Source of the DNA: Bdellovibrio svalbardensis
GTDB lineage: Bacteria; Bdellovibrionota; Bdellovibrionia; Bdellovibrionales; Bdellovibrionaceae
DNA: 64,000 bases
Direction of reading: 5' to 3'
Assembly (NCBI RefSeq): GCF_029531655.1
Contig: NZ_JANRMI010000003.1
Coordinates: 248,001 to 312,000 of the forward strand
In this document: in pieces, positions 26,100 to 34,516 of the stretch
How the letters are laid out: every line of letters starts with the position of its first letter
How positions within the stretch are numbered: the first letter of the stretch is position 1
Position numbers and translations under genes: made by a program
Notes under the pieces: generated by a model
What the model was told of the DNA's origin: nothing
The model's input: the letters and a program-made list of their open reading frames with translations, nothing else
Database searches by the model: none

Positions 26100-27829
26100 G
26101 CCGCCTCCGCCTGATGATTCGCAGCTATCACCGCAAGTAGAAGTTCTGGGTCAACAATATAGGTGACCTTCTCATCTGCAAGGATGGAAATTCCCTTAAA
26201 ACCTTTTTGTTGATTGATAATTTTTCCGAAGCTTTTAACAACCAAATCCGTCTGCCCGTCGATTTTATCGACCAGCAAAGCAAAGGTAGCCTCTTTACAG
26301 CGGACAAAAACTGCTGATGAAGATTTCACTTTTTCGTCTTGCTCATAAACTGACAGATTTAACATCTCATGATAGTTCAGAAGTGGAACCGTCATTCCGC
26401 CGTACTGACAATAACGTAAATGATTAACGGTCGTAACATGCAGCTGATCACAAGAGGTGATATGGGAAACTGACATCAAAGGCACAGCCAATTGATAGTC
26501 ACTCCAGGTGCATAAAAGTGCAGACTCCACCATGATATGCTGAGGAACTGGAATTTCCAGATGGAAAGAGGTCCCCTGCCCCAAGGTGGTTTCGATATGA
26601 ATCTTACCTTCATAAGAGTCCACAGTATTTTGTACGACATCCATCCCCACGCCTCGGCCAGAGATGGTTGTAATTTTATCTTTCGTCGAAAAGCCTGCGT
26701 TGAAGATGAACCGATAGACTTGCTCATCCGTTAAAGGCACCGCTTCCTCTTCGGTCAACAGGCCGGTGCTTAAAGCGCGCTGAAGAATGCGCTCTCGATT
26801 CAGACCAACACCGTCATCTTTAAATATTAAATGAATGATTCCATTTTTATCGCTGATTTCAAGGCTGAGTTGTCCAATCGAAGGTTTCCCTGAAACTGTT
26901 CTTTCAAATTGATCCTCGATACCATGATCAATGGAATTTCGCGCCAAATGCACCACGCAGTCAGATAGTTCTTTAGCCAAAGATTTATCCAACATCAGAT
27001 CCATACCATGCATTTCAAAGTGAACTTGCTTGTTAAGCTCTGTCGCTGCTTGACGAATTAAAACCGGAATACCCTGGAAGCTCTCTTCAGCGCGTTCCTT
27101 ACGAACGCCTTGAATTTGACCTTGAAATTGATCGCAAATCTTCGTCAGGTTGTGAGAGAAATCATTTTGACGACGTTCAAACAATTCCGGCTGGGTACGG
27201 AAGTTCACTGTTTGATTCATCATATTGAAGAAATTTTTTAGAACCAAAAGCTCGCCAGAAATTTTCAGCATCTCATTGAGCTGCTTCATCGAAAGCCAAA
27301 CACCTTGCTCATCATCAGAATGCGAAGCAGCCCTCTTAGGCGGCGCAGCTTTGCGTGGCGTGGGTCTTTGTCCGGAGAATTGAAAGCTTCCATAACGAGT
27401 GATGGTCTCAATCGCCTCACTCAACTCTTCCGGATACACTTCGCGTTTTTCACGAAGGGCTTCCGCCAGAACTTTAAGAAGACGGGAACTTTGCAAAAAC
27501 AGATCTACACATTCACGAGTGACGGATCTTTGCTCTTGCTTGATGCGATTTAAAAGCGCTTCAAATTCATGCGACAAGGAACCAAGTAGCTGTCCCCCGG
27601 GGACAGCCCCGACACTGCCCTTGAGAGTGTGGACTTTTCTAAAGATCAGATTAATTTGGTCCACGTCATCAGGATTTTCCTCAAGCTTGAGAATCTGCTC
27701 TTCAAGGTTTTCCAAAATCTCTTTGGACTCTTCAAAAAAGACAGCAGAGACCTGTTCGACTTGTTCAAAGTCGATCAGAAACATCTCATCGAGCTGCGCT
27801 TGAGAATTGTTGTTTTGCTCGTCTGACAT
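26096..27829 (-). CDS. cheA: chemotaxis histidine kinase CheA
   Basis: A soluble kinase of 577 aa. The Hpt domain holds phospho-site His67 in RKVHTLKGSVG. A linker with basic APPKRAA replaces a clear P2 domain. The dimerisation helices, then ATP-binding N box LARNSIDHGIE, G1 DDGVGLN, F box NAGFSTKD and G2 SGRGVGMDVV, and a C-terminal CheW-like domain follow. All kinase motifs look intact. The ATG at 27829 was chosen; a TTG 24 bases upstream is also open. First gene of the operon cheA-cheW-cheD/cheB. No receptor, CheR or separate CheY gene is in the window. Confidence 0.93.
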   Translation of the reverse strand: MSDEQNNNSQAQLDEMFLIDFEQVEQVSAVFFEESKEILENLEEQILKLEENPDDVDQINLIFRKVHTLKGSVGAVPGGQLLGSLSHEFEALLNRIKQEQRSVTRECVDLFLQSSRLLKVLAEALREKREVYPEELSEAIETITRYGSFQFSGQRPTPRKAAPPKRAASHSDDEQGVWLSMKQLNEMLKISGELLVLKNFFNMMNQTVNFRTQPELFERRQNDFSHNLTKICDQFQGQIQGVRKERAEESFQGIPVLIRQAATELNKQVHFEMHGMDLMLDKSLAKELSDCVVHLARNSIDHGIEDQFERTVSGKPSIGQLSLEISDKNGIIHLIFKDDGVGLNRERILQRALSTGLLTEEEAVPLTDEQVYRFIFNAGFSTKDKITTISGRGVGMDVVQNTVDSYEGKIHIETTLGQGTSFHLEIPVPQHIMVESALLCTWSDYQLAVPLMSVSHITSCDQLHVTTVNHLRYCQYGGMTVPLLNYHEMLNLSVYEQDEKVKSSSAVFVRCKEATFALLVDKIDGQTDLVVKSFGKIINQQKGFKGISILADEKVTYIVDPELLLAVIAANHQAEAA

Positions 27830-27944
27830 ATTCTTGAAGATCTCGCTTTTCAATGACGTGAAGGTTCAAGAATTTATCGGATTTTCGCGGATTTAAGTTA
27901 ATTCCTTAGGAGCCAATAAGGACTAGATTTTTATGAGAAAATTA

Positions 27945-28150
27945 CTATTTGAAAGAAAAGGAAAGGCGGCTCGATTGGATCCGTTTCCGGTGCTCATCGG
28001 CCGCCTTTTAGTAACAAGATTCTAGTAGCTAGAATCCTCGGCGAAGGTCGAGACAGCTAAGAAGCTGTCACCTCCGCCTTGGTTATGTCACAGTGTTGAA
28101 CCATAAGCACCACCCCCTTCCCAGCCCTGAGGCTTTCCTTGATTCTACAG
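27945..28150 (-). ncRNA. candidate structured small RNA upstream of cheA
   Basis: Read on the minus strand, three stems follow each other: a two-part hairpin at 28078-28040 (outer 9 bp, inner GACAGCT with AGCTGTC), a hairpin at 28036-28018 (GATTCTAG with CTAGAATC, 3-nt loop), and a terminator-like hairpin with AAAGGCGGC and GCCGCCTTT arms at 28008-27962 followed by CCTTTTCTTTC. No protein frame fits. The 5' end is not known; it could instead be the leader of the cheA transcript with an attenuator. Confidence 0.45.
27962..28008 (-). terminator. terminator-like hairpin of the candidate RNA
   Basis: Arms 27962-27970 and 28000-28008 are complementary over 9 bases with a 29-nt loop. On the minus strand a T-rich run follows. 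It lies 130 bp ahead of cheA on the same strand. Confidence 0.55.
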
Positions 28151-28271
28151 ATTCACGCTAAAACTCGCCACTTTTTCTGGGGCCAGATGAAATTCTCAGC
28201 CCAAGGTAGTAGACCAAAATGAGAAATGTCTCGTTGGGTTACGGAAAAAATAAATTACTCGTAGAGCGGGG

Positions 28272-28415
28272 GATTTATTGAAGAGTGAGTTAAGGGCTGA
28301 CGCTTCGGTCGGCACAGCATCGTGCTTCGTCAGCGCCGGCTTCGCCGGTTCGGGCCGTCCGGGCCCCGCTGAAGGCCTCTCTTCGGTCATCCCTTAACTC
28401 ACTCTTCAATAAATC
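28272..28415. repeat. 144-bp element with perfect 25-bp inverted ends
   Basis: Bases 28272-28296 are the exact inverted complement of 28391-28415. The 94-bp centre is GC-rich and holds its own hairpin GCCGGCTTCGCCGG. No gene is inside and no clear target duplication flanks it. It could be a small non-autonomous mobile element or a very stable RNA stem downstream of the gene ending at 28464. Confidence 0.8.
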
Positions 28416-28463
28416 TTACTTCGATATTTTATTTTTCGTAATCAACTTCTTCTGGTGTTCTTT

Positions 28464-28919
28464 CTATGGAGTTGGTGGTTGTGGTGTTTGGACTTCTATG
28501 TGGTGCCAGACGTCTCCGATTCCGTTGCCCATGTCGTCGCCTTGTTCACGGTCGAAGCCGTAGGTGTAGACGGGGCGACCTTCATAGGTGAGTTGGATTT
28601 TTTTGCTGGTGCGCTCGATGGAACCGAGTGGTGGTTGGAGTTCGGCGACTTCGTCTTCTGTTAGAATGTAGGGTGGCCATAATTCGGCGCAATTGCCGTT
28701 GCAGACTGGATTTGGCTTGTCCTTGTCGAGATCGAAGACGTAGAGGGTGCGACTGAAACTGTCTGCCAAAAGCATTTCGCCTTTATCGGTTTGCACAACC
28801 TTTGTGAGCTCAGGTTTTGGAAGTGGTTCTTGAGGCGGCGTTGGTGGATCATCCGCGAGCGCTGCGATTGCAACAAGTGACACAAAAACTGGGATAACTA
28901 TTCTGCTTAGAATACTCAT
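28464..28919 (-). CDS. secreted COG4315-type protein (YxFxxD motif)
   Basis: The 151-aa product has a signal peptide (IVIPVFVSLVAIAALA), a Pro-rich linker and the repeat-like motif of the COG4315/lipoprotein-15 family: TLYVFDLDKDKPNPVC, NGNCAELWPPY, then GRPVYTYGFDREQGD. Two cysteines near NPVCNGNC may form a disulfide. The ATG at 28919 has AGAGGAG upstream. The periplasmic role of the family is unknown; some members lie near electron-transfer genes. Confidence 0.82.
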   Translation of the reverse strand: MSILSRIVIPVFVSLVAIAALADDPPTPPQEPLPKPELTKVVQTDKGEMLLADSFSRTLYVFDLDKDKPNPVCNGNCAELWPPYILTEDEVAELQPPLGSIERTSKKIQLTYEGRPVYTYGFDREQGDDMGNGIGDVWHHIEVQTPQPPTP

Positions 28920-29052
28920 GGGTCTCTCCTCTTTATTAGTGAGATCATCCTGAGACCTGAAAAAAAATTCGTCGAAGTTTTTCCAACTCCCCTGCAACCA
29001 ATCAAGACATAAAGATCATTTTCTGATACCCAACAAAAAACTGAAGATGCAG

Positions 29053-29076
29053 TTCAACACCAGCGACGGTGTTGAA
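29053..29076 (-). terminator. hairpin after the di-haem oxidoreductase gene
   Basis: TTCAACACC (29053-29061) pairs with GGTGTTGAA (29068-29076). A T-rich stretch (TTTTTTG) follows about 15 bp later on the minus strand. It lies 20 bp past the operon end. Confidence 0.5.
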
Positions 29077-29095
29077 TTGCTTCCACCTTAGAGAC

Positions 29096-30610
29096 CTACA
29101 AAGACCGAACGAATTGGATCAAAGCCATTCTATCTTCTTTAGGGAGCGAGACAAACTTCTTCTTGGAGTAATCACCTTCACCACCGTGCCACAAGATCGC
29201 TTCTTCCAAAGTTCTTGCCCGACCGTCATGAAGGAACCCACCACGTGGATTGACGGTTTGTGACTGGCCAATGCCCCATAAAGGACGGGTCTTCCATTGT
29301 TTACCCGTCGCCTCAAAATCTTGTCTGCCATCGGCTAAACCATCCCCCATGTCATGTAAAAGCATATCAGTGAATGGATAGATTTTCTGATTTGAAAATG
29401 CGCTGATTTGATGTGGGCCCGTTGTGAAACTTGGCTGGTGACAGCTCGTGCAGTTTACCTGATGAAAAATTTCCGCGCCGCGAACGACGACCGGGTTGTC
29501 CACGTTACGACGTGATGGAACTGCCAACGTTTGAGAGTAAAATACCAGATCATCCGCGACTTGATTTGAAGCTTCCAAAGCCGTTGGCAATGGCCCATGA
29601 CTTTGTTCAAACATTTTCCAAAGGTCCGTCTCAAAAATGCTTTCTTTCGGGAATGCATAGTTTGTCACACCGATATCGCCACGCAAAGCCCCCAACGATT
29701 GATGGAAGACTGATGGTGTGTTGTTTTTCAAACCGAAGCGGCCCATAGATACTGGGTACGGATCGTTGGCCATGCTTTTTTGAATATCAAAAACGTAGTT
29801 GGCTTTTCCATGCACACCCTCGGCAGAAAGATCACGAGCAGCCAGAGCCATGATGTCGGATTCCTTGATGGCCTCCAACAATCCCAAGCCAATCATCGGA
29901 GTCCCCATACGAGGACCCATTTTTACATCTTTTTCAAAAAGCCGACTGCGTGTTTGGCCTGACACAGAATCGAAATACTCATCATAGGGTGCTGTCACTT
30001 TGAAAATCGGTTTGCGAAGTTCAACAGAATTTCCATCAGGATAAGTGAATGTGCTTTTTTCGTATTTCATCCAGACTTGGGCCTGCCCTGCACCTGGAAG
30101 ATCTTCACGAACTCCCCATGAACCCAAATGGAAAAGTTGATCAGAAAAACCTGGAACAGGCACAGGAGCGCCCCAGTTATTTTCCTTCGTCTTAGGATGT
30201 TGCAAACCATCTTCGATGCTAATACGAAGAAAAACAGCTTCATTTTGTTTAAGCTGAACCCACTCTGTTCCCACCGGAACCACCGGCAAAGCGCCGCGCC
30301 CATCTTTAGAATGGCAGGCGTTGCAGTTGGTATTGTTAAAGACCGGTCCCAAACCCTTATCAAATCTGGAAGCTTCGTCGGAAAAATTTCTTTCAAATAG
30401 CGCATCGCCAGTCAAATGCTGGCGAATTTGCTCTTCGGTTAAGTTGGCCGCTGGATTGCGGTAAGCTTGAATCGATTCTCCCTTAAAATGCACCGTTGTA
30501 TCGCCACCGGATTTGATAGCTGATACATAGTCCATGTTGATATCAGAAGCAGCTACAGCCGCTGTTCCAAAACTCATGTATAGGGCAAAAAGAAGAATCG
30601 ATTTTTTCAT
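29096..30610 (-). CDS. di-haem oxidoreductase (DHOR/COG3488) c-type cytochrome
   Basis: A 504-aa periplasmic protein with a signal peptide (LLFALYMSFGTAAVAA) and two haem c sites, NCNACH near residue 97 and NCTSCH near residue 385, typical of the DUF1111 di-haem oxidoreductase family. Its gene follows the imelysin gene by 3 bp. This pairing is known from imelysin/DHOR iron-acquisition operons, where the cytochrome is thought to change the redox state of a ligand or metal. Exact substrate unknown. Confidence 0.9.
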   Translation of the reverse strand: MKKSILLFALYMSFGTAAVAASDINMDYVSAIKSGGDTTVHFKGESIQAYRNPAANLTEEQIRQHLTGDALFERNFSDEASRFDKGLGPVFNNTNCNACHSKDGRGALPVVPVGTEWVQLKQNEAVFLRISIEDGLQHPKTKENNWGAPVPVPGFSDQLFHLGSWGVREDLPGAGQAQVWMKYEKSTFTYPDGNSVELRKPIFKVTAPYDEYFDSVSGQTRSRLFEKDVKMGPRMGTPMIGLGLLEAIKESDIMALAARDLSAEGVHGKANYVFDIQKSMANDPYPVSMGRFGLKNNTPSVFHQSLGALRGDIGVTNYAFPKESIFETDLWKMFEQSHGPLPTALEASNQVADDLVFYSQTLAVPSRRNVDNPVVVRGAEIFHQVNCTSCHQPSFTTGPHQISAFSNQKIYPFTDMLLHDMGDGLADGRQDFEATGKQWKTRPLWGIGQSQTVNPRGGFLHDGRARTLEEAILWHGGEGDYSKKKFVSLPKEDRMALIQFVRSL

Positions 30611-30613
30611 AGT

Positions 30614-31702
30614 TTATTTATCCGCCAAAGGTAGAATCTGAGATTCCAGAGTTGCATGAAGCGCATTCAAAGCCTCGATCGCTCTTTGAGTACGAGCACG
30701 GCCGTCAGCTGTGAAAATAGCCTGACCGAAATCACCACCGCCGGCTGGACGAATAGCTTCAATCAAGTTGATGCAATTGATGATATCCGCTTCAATTTTT
30801 GCGGCCAAAGAAGGATTAAAACGAGCGACCATGGCTTGCACTCCTGGGCCCTTCACCTGACCGTAAGTACCCGTGTAGACACTGTAGATCGAGCGGATGT
30901 TCATTTTGAAGTCGTTGAGTGAATTCCAAGAAAATGGAGACTCAACCAGCGCCATGTTGGCAGAGTTGATATCGCCACCCATAGGATCTGCGATTTTCCC
31001 GTTCGCCACTTCATCAGCAATTCCCATCATACCTTTGATGAGCTCTTCCATCACCGCGCCTTCAGACGAGTAGAATGGATTTTCATAAGAAGGAGCGCTG
31101 ATCACAGTCACATAACCTGGAGCACCCGAGTTTTCCGGGTCATAGTTTGTCGTCCAAGCATAGGCCAAGTAAGCCGCATGTTCAGCAAGCACAGTCGCAG
31201 TTGCATTCAAATAGTCAAACTGTCTTGACGTGAATGCCGAAACTGGTTTGGTGTTTGAGTTCACACCATTGCCAAAAAGAAGATATTCAATGGTGTGGAA
31301 GCCTTGAAGATTTGTTCCCAACGAATGTACCAAATCAACAGTGATCGGTGACTTGCCGTTCAAGACACCGTCCAAGTCTGATCTGTTCAAAGGCCAAGTG
31401 TCCAACATCGGATCTACGCCCAAAGAATCCACCGGTCCAAATAAGAATGCTTCAGAGGCTTCCCAAGGGACACGAGTATAACGCCATTGCTGTTGCGCGA
31501 GGGCCAGGTTTTCAGGAGTTGGGTTGCTCACGAAATTAGAAACTGCCACTTTAAGATTTGCAGTTGCACTGGCTAAATCCACATAAGTTTGCATGATTAC
31601 ATTGTAGCTGACGTGTTGGATAATTTCTTGGTTGGTAGCAGCAGTTGCCTGGACGCCCACTGCGAGAGACAAAGCCGCAACCATCATTTTAAGAGCATTC
31701 AT
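30614..31702 (-). CDS. imelysin-family periplasmic protein
   Basis: The 362-aa product has a signal peptide (LSLAVGVQATA) and the M75/imelysin hallmarks: WRYTRVPWEASEAFLFGPV and the GxHxxE motif in GFHTIEYLLFG (around residue 135). Imelysins bind iron or related ligands in the periplasm; peptidase activity is doubtful for most. It lies 3 bp from the DHOR gene and 58 bp after the outer-membrane protein gene, forming one operon. Confidence 0.9.
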   Translation of the reverse strand: MNALKMMVAALSLAVGVQATAATNQEIIQHVSYNVIMQTYVDLASATANLKVAVSNFVSNPTPENLALAQQQWRYTRVPWEASEAFLFGPVDSLGVDPMLDTWPLNRSDLDGVLNGKSPITVDLVHSLGTNLQGFHTIEYLLFGNGVNSNTKPVSAFTSRQFDYLNATATVLAEHAAYLAYAWTTNYDPENSGAPGYVTVISAPSYENPFYSSEGAVMEELIKGMMGIADEVANGKIADPMGGDINSANMALVESPFSWNSLNDFKMNIRSIYSVYTGTYGQVKGPGVQAMVARFNPSLAAKIEADIINCINLIEAIRPAGGGDFGQAIFTADGRARTQRAIEALNALHATLESQILPLADK

Positions 31703-31721
31703 TTAGATTCTCCTGTCTACA

Positions 31722-31740
31722 CTCCGACTTTGTCGGAGTA
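31722..31740. repeat. 19-bp dyad ACTCCGAC-N3-GTCGGAGT
   Basis: A perfect 8-bp stem with loop TTT between the outer-membrane protein gene and the imelysin gene. The same dyad recurs at 54438-54456 and, less exactly, at 3916-3938 and 55907-55925. It may tune expression between operon members. Confidence 0.75.
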
Positions 31741-31760
31741 GGTTATTAAAGAACGATTTA

Positions 31761-33119
31761 TTAATTAAATTTCGCAATATCAAAACCAAACGCCAGATCC
31801 GCCTGGTAAGTTTCCGGCAAATCATCAAGTCCTGTTTTGGTGAGTGTGTACTGAGCTTTCATAAAAGCTCCTTTGTCGTAGTTCCACATAAAGCCCGATG
31901 ATCTTTTGCTCACATCATAGCGAGGCAACTTTTGAACCGAACCCTCGACATCAGCAAACGAATCGACATGTTCTGTTTTAAGGTAGAATACAAAGTCATC
32001 CGTAAAGTCATAAGAAACCTGCAGGCTTTGCAAAACGGCTTTTGAACCCAATGCGACGAATGATTTGGGTTTCGCCAAACCACCCAAAGTGGCATTGGCT
32101 TTCACAACCTCACTGGAGTTTTGCAAAGTCCCCGTGATGGCCTCGCCAGAAACTCCAAATCGGCCGAATTTATAATTTAAAAGAAGGGACCAGATTTCGA
32201 CATTCGAATCAACCGTGAGCTTATCCTTCTTCCAACGGTTATCCGTGGTATTTCCGGTGTAATAAGCCAGAGCGACGCCCGTGCCTTTTTTCAAGGAACC
32301 GTACTCAAGACTGACAACCGTTGCCATATCATCCGCATTGATGGTTTCAAACTGGCGTTGGTAACCGCCACCAACCCAGCTGTAAGAGCGGAAGAATTCC
32401 GAGTTCAAACCGCTCACCAGACCCAAGCGACCTGTCAATTCCCAGTACTTCTGTTCAACTTGAACACCGGTTTCATTCCACTCTGGAGGAAGCATATAAG
32501 CCTCAACACCCGAAGCAAAAACTGTTGGATAACGACGTGGTTTCTCCAGGATCGTACCCAAAGTCATAAAAATCGGAAATTTACCAATCTTCAGCAAAGT
32601 GTTCGTTTGTTTGAAGTTCTTCATATAGACGAATTCTGGCAGAACAACTTCCCCGCCCTTTTCAACTTCCGTTTCAAACTCTCCAAATTCTTCAAACGGA
32701 TCGAACTCCATAGCGGTGCCTGTTCCACCGTGTTCAACCTCCACCTCGAATTCGATCAAAGAAGAATCCGTCAGAATATAGCTGCCTTCGAAGGCGATAG
32801 CCGCCAAATCGATAGAACGTTTGACGTAAGGTTTGTTGTAATTAGGGTCTGTTTTTGTATTGGTCTTGAAGGTCTCACCTTGGCCAAACACAAAGTAGCC
32901 GTAAGAAACCAGGCTAATATAAGGATATTCACGCTGAACTTTGGGTGCTGTCGTGACCATTTGAGTCTCTGGTTGAATCTCTGGTTGAATCTCTGGCGCA
33001 GCCACTTCGATGGGTGCAGCGGTGGTCATTGATGTCACACCGACATCAGCAGGTTTCGTCGCCTCTTGAGCGAACGCGGTCGATGACATGCAAATAGATA
33101 GGGCAATTAAACTCTTCAT
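31761..33119 (-). CDS. putative outer-membrane porin-like protein (452 aa)
   Basis: The product has a signal peptide (LSICMSSTAFAQ), a Pro/Glu/Thr linker (EIQPEIQPETQ), then alternating amphipathic strands ending in phenylalanine-rich FGFDIAKFN, as expected of a beta barrel. Segments such as FVYMKNFKQTNTLLKIGKFP and MLPPEWNETGVQ resemble porin-type strands found beside imelysin genes. It is first in the operon and would pass a ligand across the outer membrane. Exact family not certain. Confidence 0.7.
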   Translation of the reverse strand: MKSLIALSICMSSTAFAQEATKPADVGVTSMTTAAPIEVAAPEIQPEIQPETQMVTTAPKVQREYPYISLVSYGYFVFGQGETFKTNTKTDPNYNKPYVKRSIDLAAIAFEGSYILTDSSLIEFEVEVEHGGTGTAMEFDPFEEFGEFETEVEKGGEVVLPEFVYMKNFKQTNTLLKIGKFPIFMTLGTILEKPRRYPTVFASGVEAYMLPPEWNETGVQVEQKYWELTGRLGLVSGLNSEFFRSYSWVGGGYQRQFETINADDMATVVSLEYGSLKKGTGVALAYYTGNTTDNRWKKDKLTVDSNVEIWSLLLNYKFGRFGVSGEAITGTLQNSSEVVKANATLGGLAKPKSFVALGSKAVLQSLQVSYDFTDDFVFYLKTEHVDSFADVEGSVQKLPRYDVSKRSSGFMWNYDKGAFMKAQYTLTKTGLDDLPETYQADLAFGFDIAKFN

Positions 33120-33383
33120 GAACTCAGATCTCCAGGACTCTATGAGATGCGGTTCTAAAGGGCGGACCGTGAAAAATCAAAAAGCTCCCAGCAATTGTCC
33201 TTTGTTGAGAAGCCCTTGAGAGCTAGTTGAAAGTCTAATGATAAGCTCTCTTGAGCCTATGAATTCCTTTCAATCTTTTGTGAATTTACGTGGAACGCTT
33301 AAGGCCTCAATTTGAGGTCTTGGTGACTTACAAAGCGTAGACAGCCCCCATTGACGATGCCACGCTTAAAGCATGGAGGAACC

Positions 33384-33725
33384 ATGAAGTTTTTAGGTGC
33401 AACGATCTTGGTATTACTGACTAGCTTTTCTGCTTTAGCTCAAGACAACGAAGTCACTTGCAAAGTGAAAGTGAACAGCGAAATTCAATTTGATTTTATT
33501 CTTGCCTCTCCAGAGGGTCAAAAAATCAAAATTGGAGATTTTGAAGCCTTCAGAGTTTTCCTTAATCACACAGCAAACAACCAGTTCTCTTTGGAAGTTT
33601 TCGATGGTGATTTAGCTATGCGTACTTATTCCGATGCTCCTCTTCGCACATTGAATGACGAGATTACGCATACGATTTGGAAGCGCGATGTTCTTTTTGA
33701 AACTACCTGCCAACTTCATAAATAA
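33384..33725 (+). CDS. small secreted protein of unknown function (113 aa)
   Basis: A signal peptide (GATILVLLTSFSALA) is followed by an about 90-residue domain, probably all-beta, with two cysteines (one near each end) that could form a disulfide. GGAGG precedes the ATG at 33384, which was preferred to an earlier in-frame ATG. It is a single gene ended by a strong terminator. No family recognised. Confidence 0.7.
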   Translation: MKFLGATILVLLTSFSALAQDNEVTCKVKVNSEIQFDFILASPEGQKIKIGDFEAFRVFLNHTANNQFSLEVFDGDLAMRTYSDAPLRTLNDEITHTIWKRDVLFETTCQLHK

Positions 33726-33753
33726 GTTGAGTCTTAAAATGAAAAATAAAAAA

Positions 33754-33780
33754 GCTCTCGGGAACTCCGAGAGCTTTTTT
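33754..33780. terminator. bidirectional terminator between convergent genes
   Basis: GCTCTCGG (33754-33761) pairs with CCGAGAGC (33767-33774) and has a T-run on the plus strand and A-run ahead, so it works both ways between the secreted protein gene and the DUF1653 gene. Confidence 0.9.
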
Positions 33781-33785
33781 TTATT

Positions 33786-34016
33786 TTAATTGAACAAGAA
33801 TTTAAACCGAGGAACCATTTCCCCATTAACTTCAACCAGCTCTGCCCACATCCCCAGGGGACGACTCCAAAGACGTCCGAGAGAATTTTCGTACAAAGCC
33901 TCGTACAGAACGACTTCTTCCAAAGTCTCACTGTGACGGCCGACTCCAATGACACGGTACTGTTTGCCTTTGTAGTGCTGATAAATGGCGCCAGCGATAG
34001 GTTTGGTTTCGTTCAT
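33786..34016 (-). CDS. DUF1653 family protein (76 aa)
   Basis: The short product has the DUF1653 layout: GAIYQHYKGKQYRVIGVGRHSETLE, given here in part as YQHYKGKQYRV, then VVLYEALY and the W/F-rich end LGMWAEL and PRFKFL. Function unknown; a small beta-barrel fold is likely. Its ATG overlaps the HIT gene stop by one base (TAATG), so it is translationally coupled. Confidence 0.88.
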   Translation of the reverse strand: MNETKPIAGAIYQHYKGKQYRVIGVGRHSETLEEVVLYEALYENSLGRLWSRPLGMWAELVEVNGEMVPRFKFLFN

Positions 34017-34408
34017 TATTTTTCCAAGTGCTTAATGATCAACGCTTGAATCTCTTTCATCTCGGCATCAGAACGTCTTTGCGCTTTCTTAAAATCCAAA
34101 TCCGGAATCGACCAAGCTGGGATAAGATGCAAATGATAATGCGGAACTTCGAACCCCGCCACCATTTGTCCAACACGTGGTGAACCAGAGGCCTTCAAAA
34201 TCGCTTTACCAATATTTTGTGACACTTTATGAAGATGCGCATAGGTTTCAGGAGGAACTTCAGTCCAATGATTGATCTCTTCTTTGCAGATCACCAATGT
34301 GTGACCAAGATTCACCTGATCCAAAGCCAAGAATGAAAGGACTTGCTCGTCTTCATAGATTTTATAACAAGGAAGTTCACCACTGATAATTTTTGTAAAA
34401 ACAGACAT
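34016..34408 (-). CDS. HIT family nucleotide hydrolase
   Basis: A 130-aa histidine-triad protein with the HxHxH active site in VPHYHLHLIP and the N-terminal FTKIISGELPCYKIYED. Such enzymes hydrolyse dinucleotides or phosphoramidates in the cytoplasm. AGAGGA precedes the ATG at 34408. It is co-translated with DUF1653. Confidence 0.92.
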   Translation of the reverse strand: MSVFTKIISGELPCYKIYEDEQVLSFLALDQVNLGHTLVICKEEINHWTEVPPETYAHLHKVSQNIGKAILKASGSPRVGQMVAGFEVPHYHLHLIPAWSIPDLDFKKAQRRSDAEMKEIQALIIKHLEK

Positions 34409-34516
34409 TTTAGATCCTCTTATGATCAAAGAGTATAGGCAGATCCCTTCCTTTTCGGCAAATTAGAATTGAGAAGTCCGCCCTGTAAATGGCGGACTTC
34501 CTTGAACTGCGTTGAT

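Larger units (their letters stand above)
27830..28463. other. gene-free stretch upstream of cheA
   Basis: No coding region is supported in these 634 bp. It contains a candidate minus-strand RNA (about 27945-28150), with a chain of hairpins, and a 144-bp element with perfect 25-bp inverted ends (28272-28415). The cheA promoter must lie between about 27830 and 27950. Confidence 0.6.

Noticed and set aside
28196-28390. Minus-strand 64-codon open frame
   Set aside because: It lies across the 144-bp inverted-arm element and is explained by its GC-rich repeat content.
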